Positions 1 through 5,156 of a DNA stretch of 5,312 nt are shown piece after piece. This stretch comes from SIG291 sp045543455. Its GTDB lineage: Bacteria > Bacillota > Clostridia > Lachnospirales > Lachnospiraceae. A program made the position numbers and the translations under genes. The notes beneath the pieces were generated by a model. That model ran no database searches and was not told the origin of the DNA. It saw only the letters and a list, made by a program, of their open reading frames with translations. How positions within the stretch are numbered: position 1 is the first letter of the stretch; the number at the start of each line of letters is the position of its first letter. The stretch lies in NCBI GenBank assembly GCA_045543455.1, contig JAZQMK010000048.1, positions 1 through 5,312 of the forward strand, read 5' to 3'.

Positions 1-43
1 TAATACAAAAACCGAGGCTTTTATTAAAGTACGCCAAAATCAG

Positions 44-70
44 GAAAAATTCTTTAAAGTAGAATTTTTC
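44..70. repeat. AT-rich inverted repeat near window start
   Basis: A perfect 10-bp inverted repeat, GAAAAATTCT at 44-53 and AGAATTTTTC at 61-70, is separated by a 7-base loop. On the plus strand it is followed by a T-rich run (about 74-85), so it could terminate a plus-strand transcript entering from outside the window. On the minus strand it would be a second hairpin after the cotJ terminator. The stem is AT-rich and weak. Bases 1-43 show nothing I can name beyond a feeble minus-strand hairpin around 7-22 with a short U run. Confidence 0.35.
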
Positions 71-90
71 GCTATTTTTTTCTTTATTCT

Positions 91-145
91 AAAAGGGAGC
101 ATCGCTCAATAACTAAAAATTAGTTATTTTGCGACACTCCCTTTT
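91..145 (-). terminator. Long hairpin terminator of the cotJ operon
   Basis: The hairpin has three stacked stem segments: AAAAGGGAG (91-99) with CTCCCTTTT (137-145), TCGC (102-105) with GCGA (131-134), and AATAACTAA (108-116) with TTAGTTATT (120-128) around an AAA loop. Two symmetric 2x2 internal loops separate the segments. Read on the minus strand it begins 14 bases after the cotJC stop, and its 3' arm ends in four U. Because the outer arms end in A4 and T4, it could also stop plus-strand transcription. The stem is seen directly; the terminator role is inferred from position and the U run. Confidence 0.75.
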
Positions 146-158
146 GCTTGTGTTACAG

Positions 159-755
159 CTATTTATCAAATGCCGGGTTAAATGCATAGAAATTATTGCT
201 GTTTAAGTTATCCTGAGTTATTCTGAGAGCTTCACCGAAACGTTGGAAGTGAACAATTTCACGTTGTCTTAAGAAACGAAGAGGGTCAGCAACTTCGTGG
301 TCCTTAATAAGTCTTAAAAGGTTATCATAACCGGTTCTTGCTTTTTGTTCAGCTGCCATATCTTCAAATAAATCAGTGATTGGATCGCCCTTTGACTGGA
401 ATCCGTAAGTGTCATATTGAACACCTGAAGCATTTACAGGATAGATACCTGTTGTATGATCAATATAATATGGTGCAAAGCCACCTTCTTCTATTTCGGC
501 AGGAGTAAGGTCCTTTGTAAGCTGGTAAACAATAGCGCATACAAGCTCTAAATGGGCAAGTTCCTCCGTGCCTACATCAGTAAGGATGGCTGCAGCTTCC
601 TTGTAAGGCATAGTGTATCGTTGAGATAAATATCTCAATGAAGCACCTAATTCACCGTCAGGGCCACCATAAGCATCAATAATTAATTTTGCCAGTTTTG
701 GGTTACGGCATTTAATATTAACCGGGTAGATAAGTCTTTTTTCATAATTCCACAT
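159..755 (-). CDS. cotJC: Spore coat protein CotJC, manganese-catalase family
   Basis: This 198-residue protein is the third gene of the cotJ operon. CotJC is a spore coat or inner-coat protein homologous to dimanganese catalases, which dismutate hydrogen peroxide. The start MWNYEKRLIYPV and the four-helix core are typical, and the length is close to the roughly 190 residues of Bacillus CotJC. By position against manganese catalases, the metal ligands appear complete: E35 (in GELGAS), E65 and H68 (EELAH), E136 (AAEQKAR) and H169 (REIVHFQRFGE). The protein may therefore be catalytically competent, which is inference. An AGGAGGTGG ribosome site at 762-770, 9 bases from AGGAGG to ATG, supports the start. 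It follows cotJB by 13 bases, and the cotJB stop codon overlaps this ribosome site. The stop lies just before the 91-145 hairpin. Confidence 0.93.
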   Translation of the reverse strand: MWNYEKRLIYPVNIKCRNPKLAKLIIDAYGGPDGELGASLRYLSQRYTMPYKEAAAILTDVGTEELAHLELVCAIVYQLTKDLTPAEIEEGGFAPYYIDHTTGIYPVNASGVQYDTYGFQSKGDPITDLFEDMAAEQKARTGYDNLLRLIKDHEVADPLRFLRQREIVHFQRFGEALRITQDNLNSNNFYAFNPAFDK

Positions 756-769
756 ATTCGGCCACCTCC

Positions 770-1117
770 TTAATAACAGTTATCCCAAGGCATTGGTTCG
801 TTAACCCAAGTGAAATATTCGTCACAGTTAACGTCCTTTGCATTAAGAGGACCACATTTTTCAATATATGCCTTGCGGACAAGTTTGTTCATTTTCGTAA
901 TGCTATGATAGTAGCTAAGGGCGGCACAATCAGTTGGATGAGTATCTAAATACATAGTCATATCAACAATGGCGAAGCCAAGCTCCATAACAAGCTGTTT
1001 TAATTGTCTGCAGTCCATATTTTCAATGGCGGCCATATCACAATTATCTGTTTCTATTACATTACAGCAACGTTGTTGCATGTTTGGGTTATAACAGTTT
1101 CTGTTCATTTTTTGCAT
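770..1117 (-). CDS. cotJB: Spore coat protein CotJB
   Basis: This 115-residue protein is the second gene of the operon and a structural partner in assembling CotJ proteins into the spore coat. Family hallmarks are MELGFAIVDMTMYLDTHPTD (residues 44-63), a following AL-YY, GPL near residue 89, and the C-terminal W-NEPMPWD. It is longer than Bacillus CotJB (about 87 residues) because of a Cys-rich N-terminal extension: nine Cys in all (8, 17, 18, 26, 36, 64, 88, 98, 114), which could cross-link or bind metal in the coat (inference). The start is uncertain. AGGAGG at 1121-1126 is only 3 bases from this ATG but 12 from the next in-frame ATG at 1108, which overlaps the cotJA stop as ATGA. The shorter 112-residue form is at least as plausible. 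Either start overlaps cotJA and implies translational coupling. Confidence 0.92.
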   Translation of the reverse strand: MQKMNRNCYNPNMQQRCCNVIETDNCDMAAIENMDCRQLKQLVMELGFAIVDMTMYLDTHPTDCAALSYYHSITKMNKLVRKAYIEKCGPLNAKDVNCDEYFTWVNEPMPWDNCY

Positions 1118-1266
1118 CCACCTCCTAAAAATGGTTTATCAAGCTCTTCAAAAATAGTACCTCTTTTAAGCCCAGTTGAGTTATTGTAGAGGTTTTTGAA
1201 ACTTTGCCATGGAACATAAGCCATAGCGATAACGAATTCATTTTTTTGACAATTATTATTATTCAT
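1105..1266 (-). CDS. cotJA: Spore coat associated protein CotJA (short, overlaps cotJB)
   Basis: This 53-residue protein is read by eye from the minus strand and is the first gene of the cotJ operon. It begins MNNNNCQKNE and contains AMAYVPWQSFKNLY (residues 14-27), then GLKRGTIFEELDKPFLGG (32-49), which is the CotJA signature of a Y-V-PWQ segment followed by L-x-GT-F-x-EL-KPF. In relatives the residue after TIF is usually Pro; here it is Glu. Bacillus CotJA is longer (about 80 residues). AAAGGA at 1273-1278, 6 bases upstream of the ATG, supports the start. Its last codons contain the cotJB ribosome site and its TGA overlaps the cotJB start region. CotJA is needed for CotJC coat assembly in Bacillus (family knowledge). 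The order JA-JB-JC matches Bacillus. Confidence 0.9.
   Translation of the reverse strand: MNNNNCQKNEFVIAMAYVPWQSFKNLYNNSTGLKRGTIFEELDKPFLGGGCKK
1121..1126 (-). promoter_or_regulatory. Ribosome site of cotJB inside cotJA
   Basis: AGGAGG followed by TGG on the minus strand lies within the last codons of cotJA. It is 3 bases from the ATG at 1117 and 12 bases from the ATG at 1108. Neither spacing is ideal. The very short distance to 1117 argues that initiation often occurs at 1108, in the ATGA overlap with the cotJA stop. Confidence 0.6.
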
Positions 1267-1297
1267 ACTAAGTCCTTTCTTTTATGACTATACTAAT

Positions 1298-1325
1298 AAA
1301 GTATGTTAAAGTTAAGAAAATGTGA
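1298..1325 (-). promoter_or_regulatory. Candidate sigma-E/K-type sporulation promoter for cotJ
   Basis: On the minus strand, TCACATT (1319-1325) differs at one position from the sigma-E -35 pattern KMATATT. After a 13-base spacer comes CATACTTT (1298-1305), close to the sigma-E -10 CATACAHT. The same bases extended by one (CATACTTTA) also fit the sigma-K -10 CATANNNTA. Transcription would start near 1291, giving a leader of about 25 bases before cotJA. cotJ is under sigma-E control in Bacillus, so a mother-cell promoter is expected here. Confidence 0.55.
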
Positions 1326-1331
1326 ATGTCA

Positions 1332-1360
1332 TTGACGAAATGCTTTCTTTGAGATATACT
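1332..1360 (+). promoter_or_regulatory. Sigma-A promoter of the AI-2E family gene
   Basis: TTGACG (1332-1337), a 17-base spacer, and TATACT (1355-1360) make a near-consensus vegetative promoter. The expected transcript start is about 1366-1368, leaving roughly 22 bases of leader before the ATG at 1390. Its -35 lies only 6 bases from the -35 of the divergent cotJ promoter. Confidence 0.75.
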
Positions 1361-1377
1361 AATTTCATATGTTTGAC

Positions 1378-1382
1378 GGAGG
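1378..1382 (+). promoter_or_regulatory. Ribosome site that fixes the AI-2E gene start at 1390
   Basis: GGAGG lies 7 bases before the ATG at 1390 but downstream of an earlier in-frame ATG at 1369. The earlier ATG has no ribosome site and falls at the predicted transcript start, so 1390 is preferred. Confidence 0.75.
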
Positions 1383-1389
1383 TAGAAAG

Positions 1390-2544
1390 ATGGAAAAACA
1401 AAAATTTAAAAGTATAATTATGATAATAACATATGCGATAATTTTGTTTTTTGCAGTGCAAAATATAGGTAAAGTCGGTATGCTTATAAAGTGGATTGCA
1501 AATGTAACATTGCCATTTTTGATTGGTGCATGTCTGGCATTTGTGTTAAGCGTTCCTATGAAAAGCATTGAAAATAAATTATTAAATAAAGTAAAGGCTA
1601 AATGGTTTAAGAAAATAAAAAGAGCTGTTGCTATCGTGTTAACACTTATTTTGTTCTTTGGAATAGTGGCTTTAATTCTGTTTATGCTTATTCCGGAACT
1701 TATAAACACTGTAGAATTGGTTATAGAAAGTGCTAAAAATTTTATATACAAGCTTCAGGATTTGATAGCTAAGTATGAATTGGATTTACCTATGGTACAA
1801 AAATGGTTAGAGGAGTTAGAATTGGATTGGGGTGGCTATATAGCTGGAATATTTGATTTCGCAGGTAATGGTATTGGCAATTTGTTTACAGGAACATTTG
1901 TTATTATATCGTCAGTGGTAAGTGGTATTTTCAATATATTTATCGGCTTTGTATTTGCCATATATATTTTGGCGAAGAAGGAGACATTAGCGTCCCAATT
2001 TAAAAAGCTATTTTATGCTATGTTGCCGGAAAAACTAGCTGATAATGTTGTGAAAATTGCAAAAATGTCACACCAGACCTTTGCTAATTTTATTACAGGT
2101 CAGTGTACAGAGGCTATTGTACTAGGTTCTATGTTTGTTGTTACATTGTTAATTTTAAAATATCCATATGCACTTTTGATAGGTGTTATAATTGCAGTAA
2201 CTGCACTAGTTCCGATATTTGGTGCGATTGTAGGCTGTATTATTGCGATGTTTTTGATATTTATGGTGGATCCAGTAAAGGCGATATGGTTCTTTGTTAT
2301 CTTCCAGGTATTACAGCAAATTGAAGGTAATCTTATATATCCACATGTTGTGGGAAATTCAGTTGGACTACCTTCTATATGGGTATTAGTGGCAGTTACA
2401 TTAGGTGGTAATCTTTTTGGCGTAGTGGGTATGCTTGTATTTATACCTTTGAGCTCAGTATTATACGCATTATTAAGAGAAAAGGTCAATAACAGATTAA
2501 AGGAAAGAAAGATTAAAAAAGAAAAGTACGAAATAAAAAAATAA
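1390..2544 (+). CDS. AI-2E/PerM family membrane transporter
   Basis: This is a 384-residue polytopic inner-membrane protein of the AI-2E transporter family (PF01594 type; PerM, YtvI and TqsA relatives). The family has been linked to export or uptake of small molecules, including autoinducer-2 in a few members and Na+/H+ antiport in others, so the substrate cannot be told from sequence. Visible are hydrophobic segments near 9-27, 36-55, 79-103, 168-195, 240-257, 258-293, 298-308 and 328-362. A charged, extracytoplasmic-like stretch of about 60 residues (105-165) follows the third helix, as usual in the family. Hallmarks are ALVPIFGAIVG (272-282) and QQIEGNLIYPHVVGNSVGLP (309-328). The tail is Lys/Arg-rich and cytosolic. 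The start is set by GGAGG at 1378-1382; the ATG at 1369 would add seven residues. It has its own sigma-A promoter, and transcription probably ends in the hairpin at 2556-2618. Confidence 0.9.
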   Translation: MEKQKFKSIIMIITYAIILFFAVQNIGKVGMLIKWIANVTLPFLIGACLAFVLSVPMKSIENKLLNKVKAKWFKKIKRAVAIVLTLILFFGIVALILFMLIPELINTVELVIESAKNFIYKLQDLIAKYELDLPMVQKWLEELELDWGGYIAGIFDFAGNGIGNLFTGTFVIISSVVSGIFNIFIGFVFAIYILAKKETLASQFKKLFYAMLPEKLADNVVKIAKMSHQTFANFITGQCTEAIVLGSMFVVTLLILKYPYALLIGVIIAVTALVPIFGAIVGCIIAMFLIFMVDPVKAIWFFVIFQVLQQIEGNLIYPHVVGNSVGLPSIWVLVAVTLGGNLFGVVGMLVFIPLSSVLYALLREKVNNRLKERKIKKEKYEIKK

Positions 2545-2548
2545 ATAC

Positions 2549-2577
2549 TTGACATCCTCCGCACTTTAAAGTATAAT
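2549..2577 (+). promoter_or_regulatory. Consensus sigma-A promoter of the symporter gene
   Basis: TTGACA (2549-2554), a 17-base spacer and TATAAT (2572-2577) match the vegetative consensus exactly. The -35 begins 4 bases after the stop of the upstream gene. Transcription should start near 2584, about 35 bases before the ATG. The spacer contains the left arm of the terminator stem and an ACTTTAAAGT palindrome that runs into the -10. Confidence 0.85.
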
Positions 2578-2600
2578 TACTTTAACGCTTTAAAGTAATT
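2563..2600. promoter_or_regulatory. Operator-like inverted repeats over the -10 and transcript start
   Basis: Two dyads sit side by side: a perfect 10-bp palindrome ACTTTAAAGT (2563-2572), which abuts and enters the -10, and a perfect 11-bp inverted repeat (2575-2585 / 2590-2600) covering the rest of the -10 and the start site. Both are built from the half-site ACTTTAA. A dimeric repressor bound here would block polymerase. No regulator gene is in the window, and part of the symmetry also serves the terminator hairpin, so the operator role is inference. Confidence 0.5.
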
Positions 2601-2606
2601 TAGTGT

Positions 2607-2611
2607 GGAGG
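2607..2611 (+). promoter_or_regulatory. Symporter ribosome site within the terminator stem
   Basis: GGAGG lies 7 bases (all T) before the ATG at 2619 and decides the start. In a read-through transcript it would pair with CCTCC at 2556-2560 and be masked. In a transcript from the local promoter that partner is absent. Confidence 0.75.
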
Positions 2612-2618
2612 TTTTTTT

Positions 2619-4145
2619 ATGGAAATAAAGGTTACACTGTTGATTATATTTTTTGCAACTATGATAGGAGTTGGAATATATTCAAGAAAGCATACAAAAA
2701 ATGTTAATGATTTTGTGCTTGGCGGAAGAGCAGTTGGCCCATGGCTTACAGCATTTGCATTCGGTACATCTTATTTTTCATCAGTTGTATTTGTTGGATA
2801 TGCAGGACAGTTTGGCTGGAAATTTGGCTTAGCTTCTACATGGATTGGACTTGGAAATGCATTTATTGGAAGCTTACTTGCATGGGTTATTCTTGGAAGA
2901 AGAACAAGAGTAATGACTAATCATTTAAGTGCAAGAACTATGCCGGAATTTTTTGAAAAGAGATTCCAAAGTAAGTCTCTTAAGCTTGTGGCTTCAGTGA
3001 TTGTTTTTGTATTTTTGATACCATATACAGCTTCGATTTATAATGGCTTATCTAATCTTTTTGGTATTGCATTTGAGATTGATTACAAGGTTTGTGTTAT
3101 TGTAATGGCCGCTCTTACAGGTGTATATGTAATTGCTGGTGGATATATGGCGACTGCAATTAATGATTTTATACAAGGTATTGTAATGCTTGCAGGTATT
3201 GTTGCAGTAATAGTAAGTGTGCTTAATGATAAAGGCGGATTTTATGAAGCAGTGATGCAGCTTTCTACAATTGTTAGCGAAGATCCGACTACATTAGGTC
3301 AGCAGGGCGCATATACTTCATTTTTTGGACCTAATATTTTAGAACTTGTTAGTGTTGTAGTTCTTACATCTCTTGGTACTTGGGGACTTCCACAGATGGT
3401 ACAAAAGTTCTATTCGATTAAAGATGAAAAATCAATAACAACGGGAACTGTTATATCGACTATATTTGCTTTAGTGGTTGCTGGTGGTTCATATTTTTTA
3501 GGTGGATTTGCAAGATTATTTGAAGATAAAGCTACATATGCAGCAGATGGTAAGTTACAGTATGACAGCCTTATTCCAGGTATGCTTTCGACTTTACCGG
3601 ATGTGTTGATTGGTATAGTTGTTGTGCTTGTGCTTTCTGCATCTATGTCAACACTGTCATCGCTTGTTATGACATCAAGCTCAACACTTACTTTGGATTT
3701 TATAAAGGGTACACTGGTTAAAGATTTAAGTGAAAAGAAACAGATTTTTATAATGAGAATATTTATTGCAGTGTTTATTGCAATTTCAGTAATAATGGCA
3801 CTTGACCCACCAACATTTATTGCACAGCTTATGGGTATATCATGGGGTGCACTTGCTGGCTCATTCTTAGCACCATTTTTATATGGTCTGTATAGCAAAA
3901 ATGTTACAAAGGCCGCCGTATGGGTTAGCTTTGCATCAGGTGTAGGTATCACAGTATCAAATATGTTTTTGGGATATTTACCATCACCAATTATAGCCGG
4001 TGCAGTAGCGATGGTAGCAGGACTTGTACTTGTACCATTGGTAAGCTTATTTACACCAAAGCTTGACTGGATGCTTGTAGAAAATACATTTGAATGTTAT
4101 AACGAAGAAGTAAAAGCTAGCAAAAAAGATGTATTAAAAGAATAG
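2619..4145 (+). CDS. Sodium:solute symporter family protein
   Basis: This is a 508-residue integral membrane protein of the SSS family (PF00474, LeuT fold), which couples inward Na+ flow to uptake of a small solute. About 13 hydrophobic segments are visible, and the length is normal. Family features are DFVLGGR (31-37) after the first helix; GTSYFSS (49-55) in the next helix; GGYMATAINDFIQG (174-187), equivalent to the GG-x-A-x-x-DF-QG segment of PutP; SLGTWGLPQMVQKFYSIKD (251-269); and SASMSTLSS (340-348), matching the PutP helix whose Ser-Thr pair binds sodium. The substrate cannot be assigned: proline, pantothenate, sialic acid and others use this fold. The C-terminal 25 or so residues are charged and cytosolic. 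It has its own consensus promoter with operator-like repeats, which suggests repression by an unlinked regulator. No terminator is visible in the 52 bases before the deacetylase gene. Confidence 0.93.
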   Translation: MEIKVTLLIIFFATMIGVGIYSRKHTKNVNDFVLGGRAVGPWLTAFAFGTSYFSSVVFVGYAGQFGWKFGLASTWIGLGNAFIGSLLAWVILGRRTRVMTNHLSARTMPEFFEKRFQSKSLKLVASVIVFVFLIPYTASIYNGLSNLFGIAFEIDYKVCVIVMAALTGVYVIAGGYMATAINDFIQGIVMLAGIVAVIVSVLNDKGGFYEAVMQLSTIVSEDPTTLGQQGAYTSFFGPNILELVSVVVLTSLGTWGLPQMVQKFYSIKDEKSITTGTVISTIFALVVAGGSYFLGGFARLFEDKATYAADGKLQYDSLIPGMLSTLPDVLIGIVVVLVLSASMSTLSSLVMTSSSTLTLDFIKGTLVKDLSEKKQIFIMRIFIAVFIAISVIMALDPPTFIAQLMGISWGALAGSFLAPFLYGLYSKNVTKAAVWVSFASGVGITVSNMFLGYLPSPIIAGAVAMVAGLVLVPLVSLFTPKLDWMLVENTFECYNEEVKASKKDVLKE

Positions 4146-4197
4146 AAAAAGATTACTCTGCATAGATTTTATTATAAGAATTTATCTGGGGTATAAT

Positions 4198-4965
4198 ATG
4201 AGTAGTAAGTTTAAAAATGATGCAAAAATTATGATATTTCTAGGGGCATTTGTTGTAATGTCCCTATTTGCATTTCTACTAGCAAATGAAACAACTATAA
4301 CTACATCAGGGAAAAGCAAAAGAGAATTGCCGATATATTGCGTTGATACAAAGGAAAAGAAAGTAGCACTTTCCTTTGATGCGGCTTGGGGCAATGAAGA
4401 TACAGCAAAAATTATGGAAATCTTAGAAAAACATAATGTAAAAGTAACATTTTTTATGACTGGAGGCTGGGTTGAAAGTTATCCTGAGGATGTGAAAATG
4501 ATAGCAAGTAAAGGTCATGAGCTTGCAAATCACAGTGAAAATCACAAGCATATGTCTAAGCTTGATAATAAACAAATAGAAGAAGAAATTATGAAGGTAC
4601 ATACAAAGGTTAAGGAATTGACAGGACTTGATATGTGCCTTTTTCGCCCTCCTTATGGCGAATACAATAATGCGGTAATATTAGGCGCAAGAGATTGTGG
4701 TTATTATCCGATTCAATGGTCAGTTGACAGTCTTGACTGGAAGGATTATGGCGTTGACAGTATAGTAAATACAGTAGTAAATCATAAAAATATGGAAAAT
4801 GGTGCAATTATCCTTATGCACAACGGCGCAAAATATACAGCTGATGCCTTGGAAAGCGTAATTGTGGGATTAAAAGACGCAGGCTATGAAATAGTTCCAA
4901 TAGGAGAGCTTATATATAAGGGAGAGTATGAAGTGGATCATGCGGGAAGGCAGAGCGCAAAATAA
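4198..4965 (+). CDS. Membrane-anchored polysaccharide deacetylase, PdaB-like
   Basis: This 255-residue CE4 (NodB-homology) protein has an N-terminal signal anchor (residues 11-29 hydrophobic after a basic start), so the enzyme domain faces outward. The family removes acetyl groups from peptidoglycan or similar glycans; PdaB-type members act in spore formation. Motif 1 is SFDAAWGNED (59-68): the presumed catalytic D61 is kept, but the second Asp of the usual FDDG, a metal ligand, is Ala62. Motif 2 has H112 and H116 (HSENH), motif 3 is RPPYG (150-154), motif 4 DSLDW (177-181), and motif 5 ILMHNG (205-210). The SFD-x-x-WG form recalls PdaB, where the second Asp is also absent. The ribosome site is weak (GGGG at 4188-4191), and the gene may be co-transcribed with the symporter. 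The last two codons and the stop lie inside the left end of the repeat element at 4957. Confidence 0.88.
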   Translation: MSSKFKNDAKIMIFLGAFVVMSLFAFLLANETTITTSGKSKRELPIYCVDTKEKKVALSFDAAWGNEDTAKIMEILEKHNVKVTFFMTGGWVESYPEDVKMIASKGHELANHSENHKHMSKLDNKQIEEEIMKVHTKVKELTGLDMCLFRPPYGEYNNAVILGARDCGYYPIQWSVDSLDWKDYGVDSIVNTVVNHKNMENGAIILMHNGAKYTADALESVIVGLKDAGYEIVPIGELIYKGEYEVDHAGRQSAK

Positions 4966-5095
4966 CATTTGCTCGAAAAGACGTTTGCACTGCTTGTCGC
5001 ACGTAACGGATGCATAAGCTACCAGTTCGGCTAACACCTCCTGCCAGCAAAGCACCGACGGCTCCAAAGCCTTTTCTAAAGAAATGTTATTTTGC
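4957..5095. mobile_element. MITE-like 139-bp element with terminal inverted repeats
   Basis: GCAAAATAACATTT (4957-4970) and its exact reverse complement (5082-5095) bound a 139-bp unit. The similarity continues inward imperfectly to GAAAAG (4975-4980) and CTTTTC (5071-5076). By hand count 4971-5080 is about 52% GC, well above the neighbouring genes. No clear target-site duplication flanks it and no transposase is present, so it may be a non-autonomous element, an intergenic repeat, or an RNA-forming sequence. The left end supplies Ala, Lys and the TAA stop of the deacetylase. A small internal hairpin, GGCT (5060-5063) with AGCC (5068-5071), is present. Confidence 0.5.
4962..4997 (+). repeat. 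36-bp direct repeat, copy 1
   Basis: This begins within the left inverted repeat of the 4957-5095 element and is identical over 36 bases to 5113-5148, 151 bases downstream. Similarity fades over the next 7 or so bases (CGCACG against AGAACG). Starting at ATAACATTTGC and ending at GCTTGT, it covers the deacetylase stop codon. Confidence 0.85.
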
Positions 5096-5112
5096 TTACG
5101 TAGTTGAGAAGG

Positions 5113-5148
5113 ATAACATTTGCTCGAAAAGACGTTTGCACTGCTTGT
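5113..5148 (+). repeat. 36-bp direct repeat, copy 2
   Basis: This is an exact second copy of 4962-4997. It lies 17 bases after the right end of the 139-bp element and carries only that element's left-end sequence. The matching right end does not follow; the palindromic terminator at 5157 comes instead. This looks like a truncated second element or a partial duplication. Confidence 0.85.
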
Positions 5149-5156
5149 AGAACGCT

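Larger units (their letters stand above)
2556..2618 (+). terminator. Intrinsic terminator wrapped around the next gene's promoter
   Basis: CCTCCGCACT (2556-2565) pairs with AGTGTGGAGG (2602-2611) over 10 bp with one G-U pair, followed directly by seven T (2612-2618). The loop contains a further perfect 11-bp stem, AATTACTTTAA (2575-2585) with TTAAAGTAATT (2590-2600), around a CGCT loop. A transcript coming from the AI-2E gene can form the whole structure. A transcript starting near 2584 lacks the left arm and cannot. The 3' arm includes the symporter ribosome site, and the T run is the spacer before its ATG. Confidence 0.7.

Noticed and set aside
1004..1189. Plus-strand 61-codon frame
   Set aside because: It is antisense to cotJB and cotJA, both supported by family motifs, and has no independent signals.
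1267..1389. Riboswitch or other leader RNA before the AI-2E gene
   Set aside because: The predicted leader is only about 22 bases, too short for a known riboswitch.
1365..1751. Minus-strand 128-codon frame, with similar long minus frames at 2100-2564, 3410-3952, 4182-4394 and 4610-4807
   Set aside because: These are antisense shadows of the AI-2E, symporter and deacetylase genes; none shows a family motif or ribosome site.
2103..2324. Plus-strand 73-codon frame inside the AI-2E gene
   Set aside because: It is out of frame with a well-supported membrane protein, and its Cys/Tyr-rich composition is typical of a shadow frame.
4192..4197. Perfect TATAAT directly before the deacetylase ATG, also fitting a sigma-F/G -10 (GGNNANANTW) at 4189-4198
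   Set aside because: It abuts the start codon, so transcription would begin inside the gene, and no acceptable -35 lies at the right distance (TTATTA at 4169-4174 is poor). No good ribosome site supports a later start.
4870..5067. Minus-strand 65-codon frame overlapping the deacetylase 3' end
   Set aside because: It runs antisense through the deacetylase tail and the repeat element, has no suitable ribosome site at its ATG and no recognisable family.
4957..5148. Possible CRISPR-like repeat unit
   Set aside because: There are only two copies 151 bp apart, no regular spacers and no cas genes.
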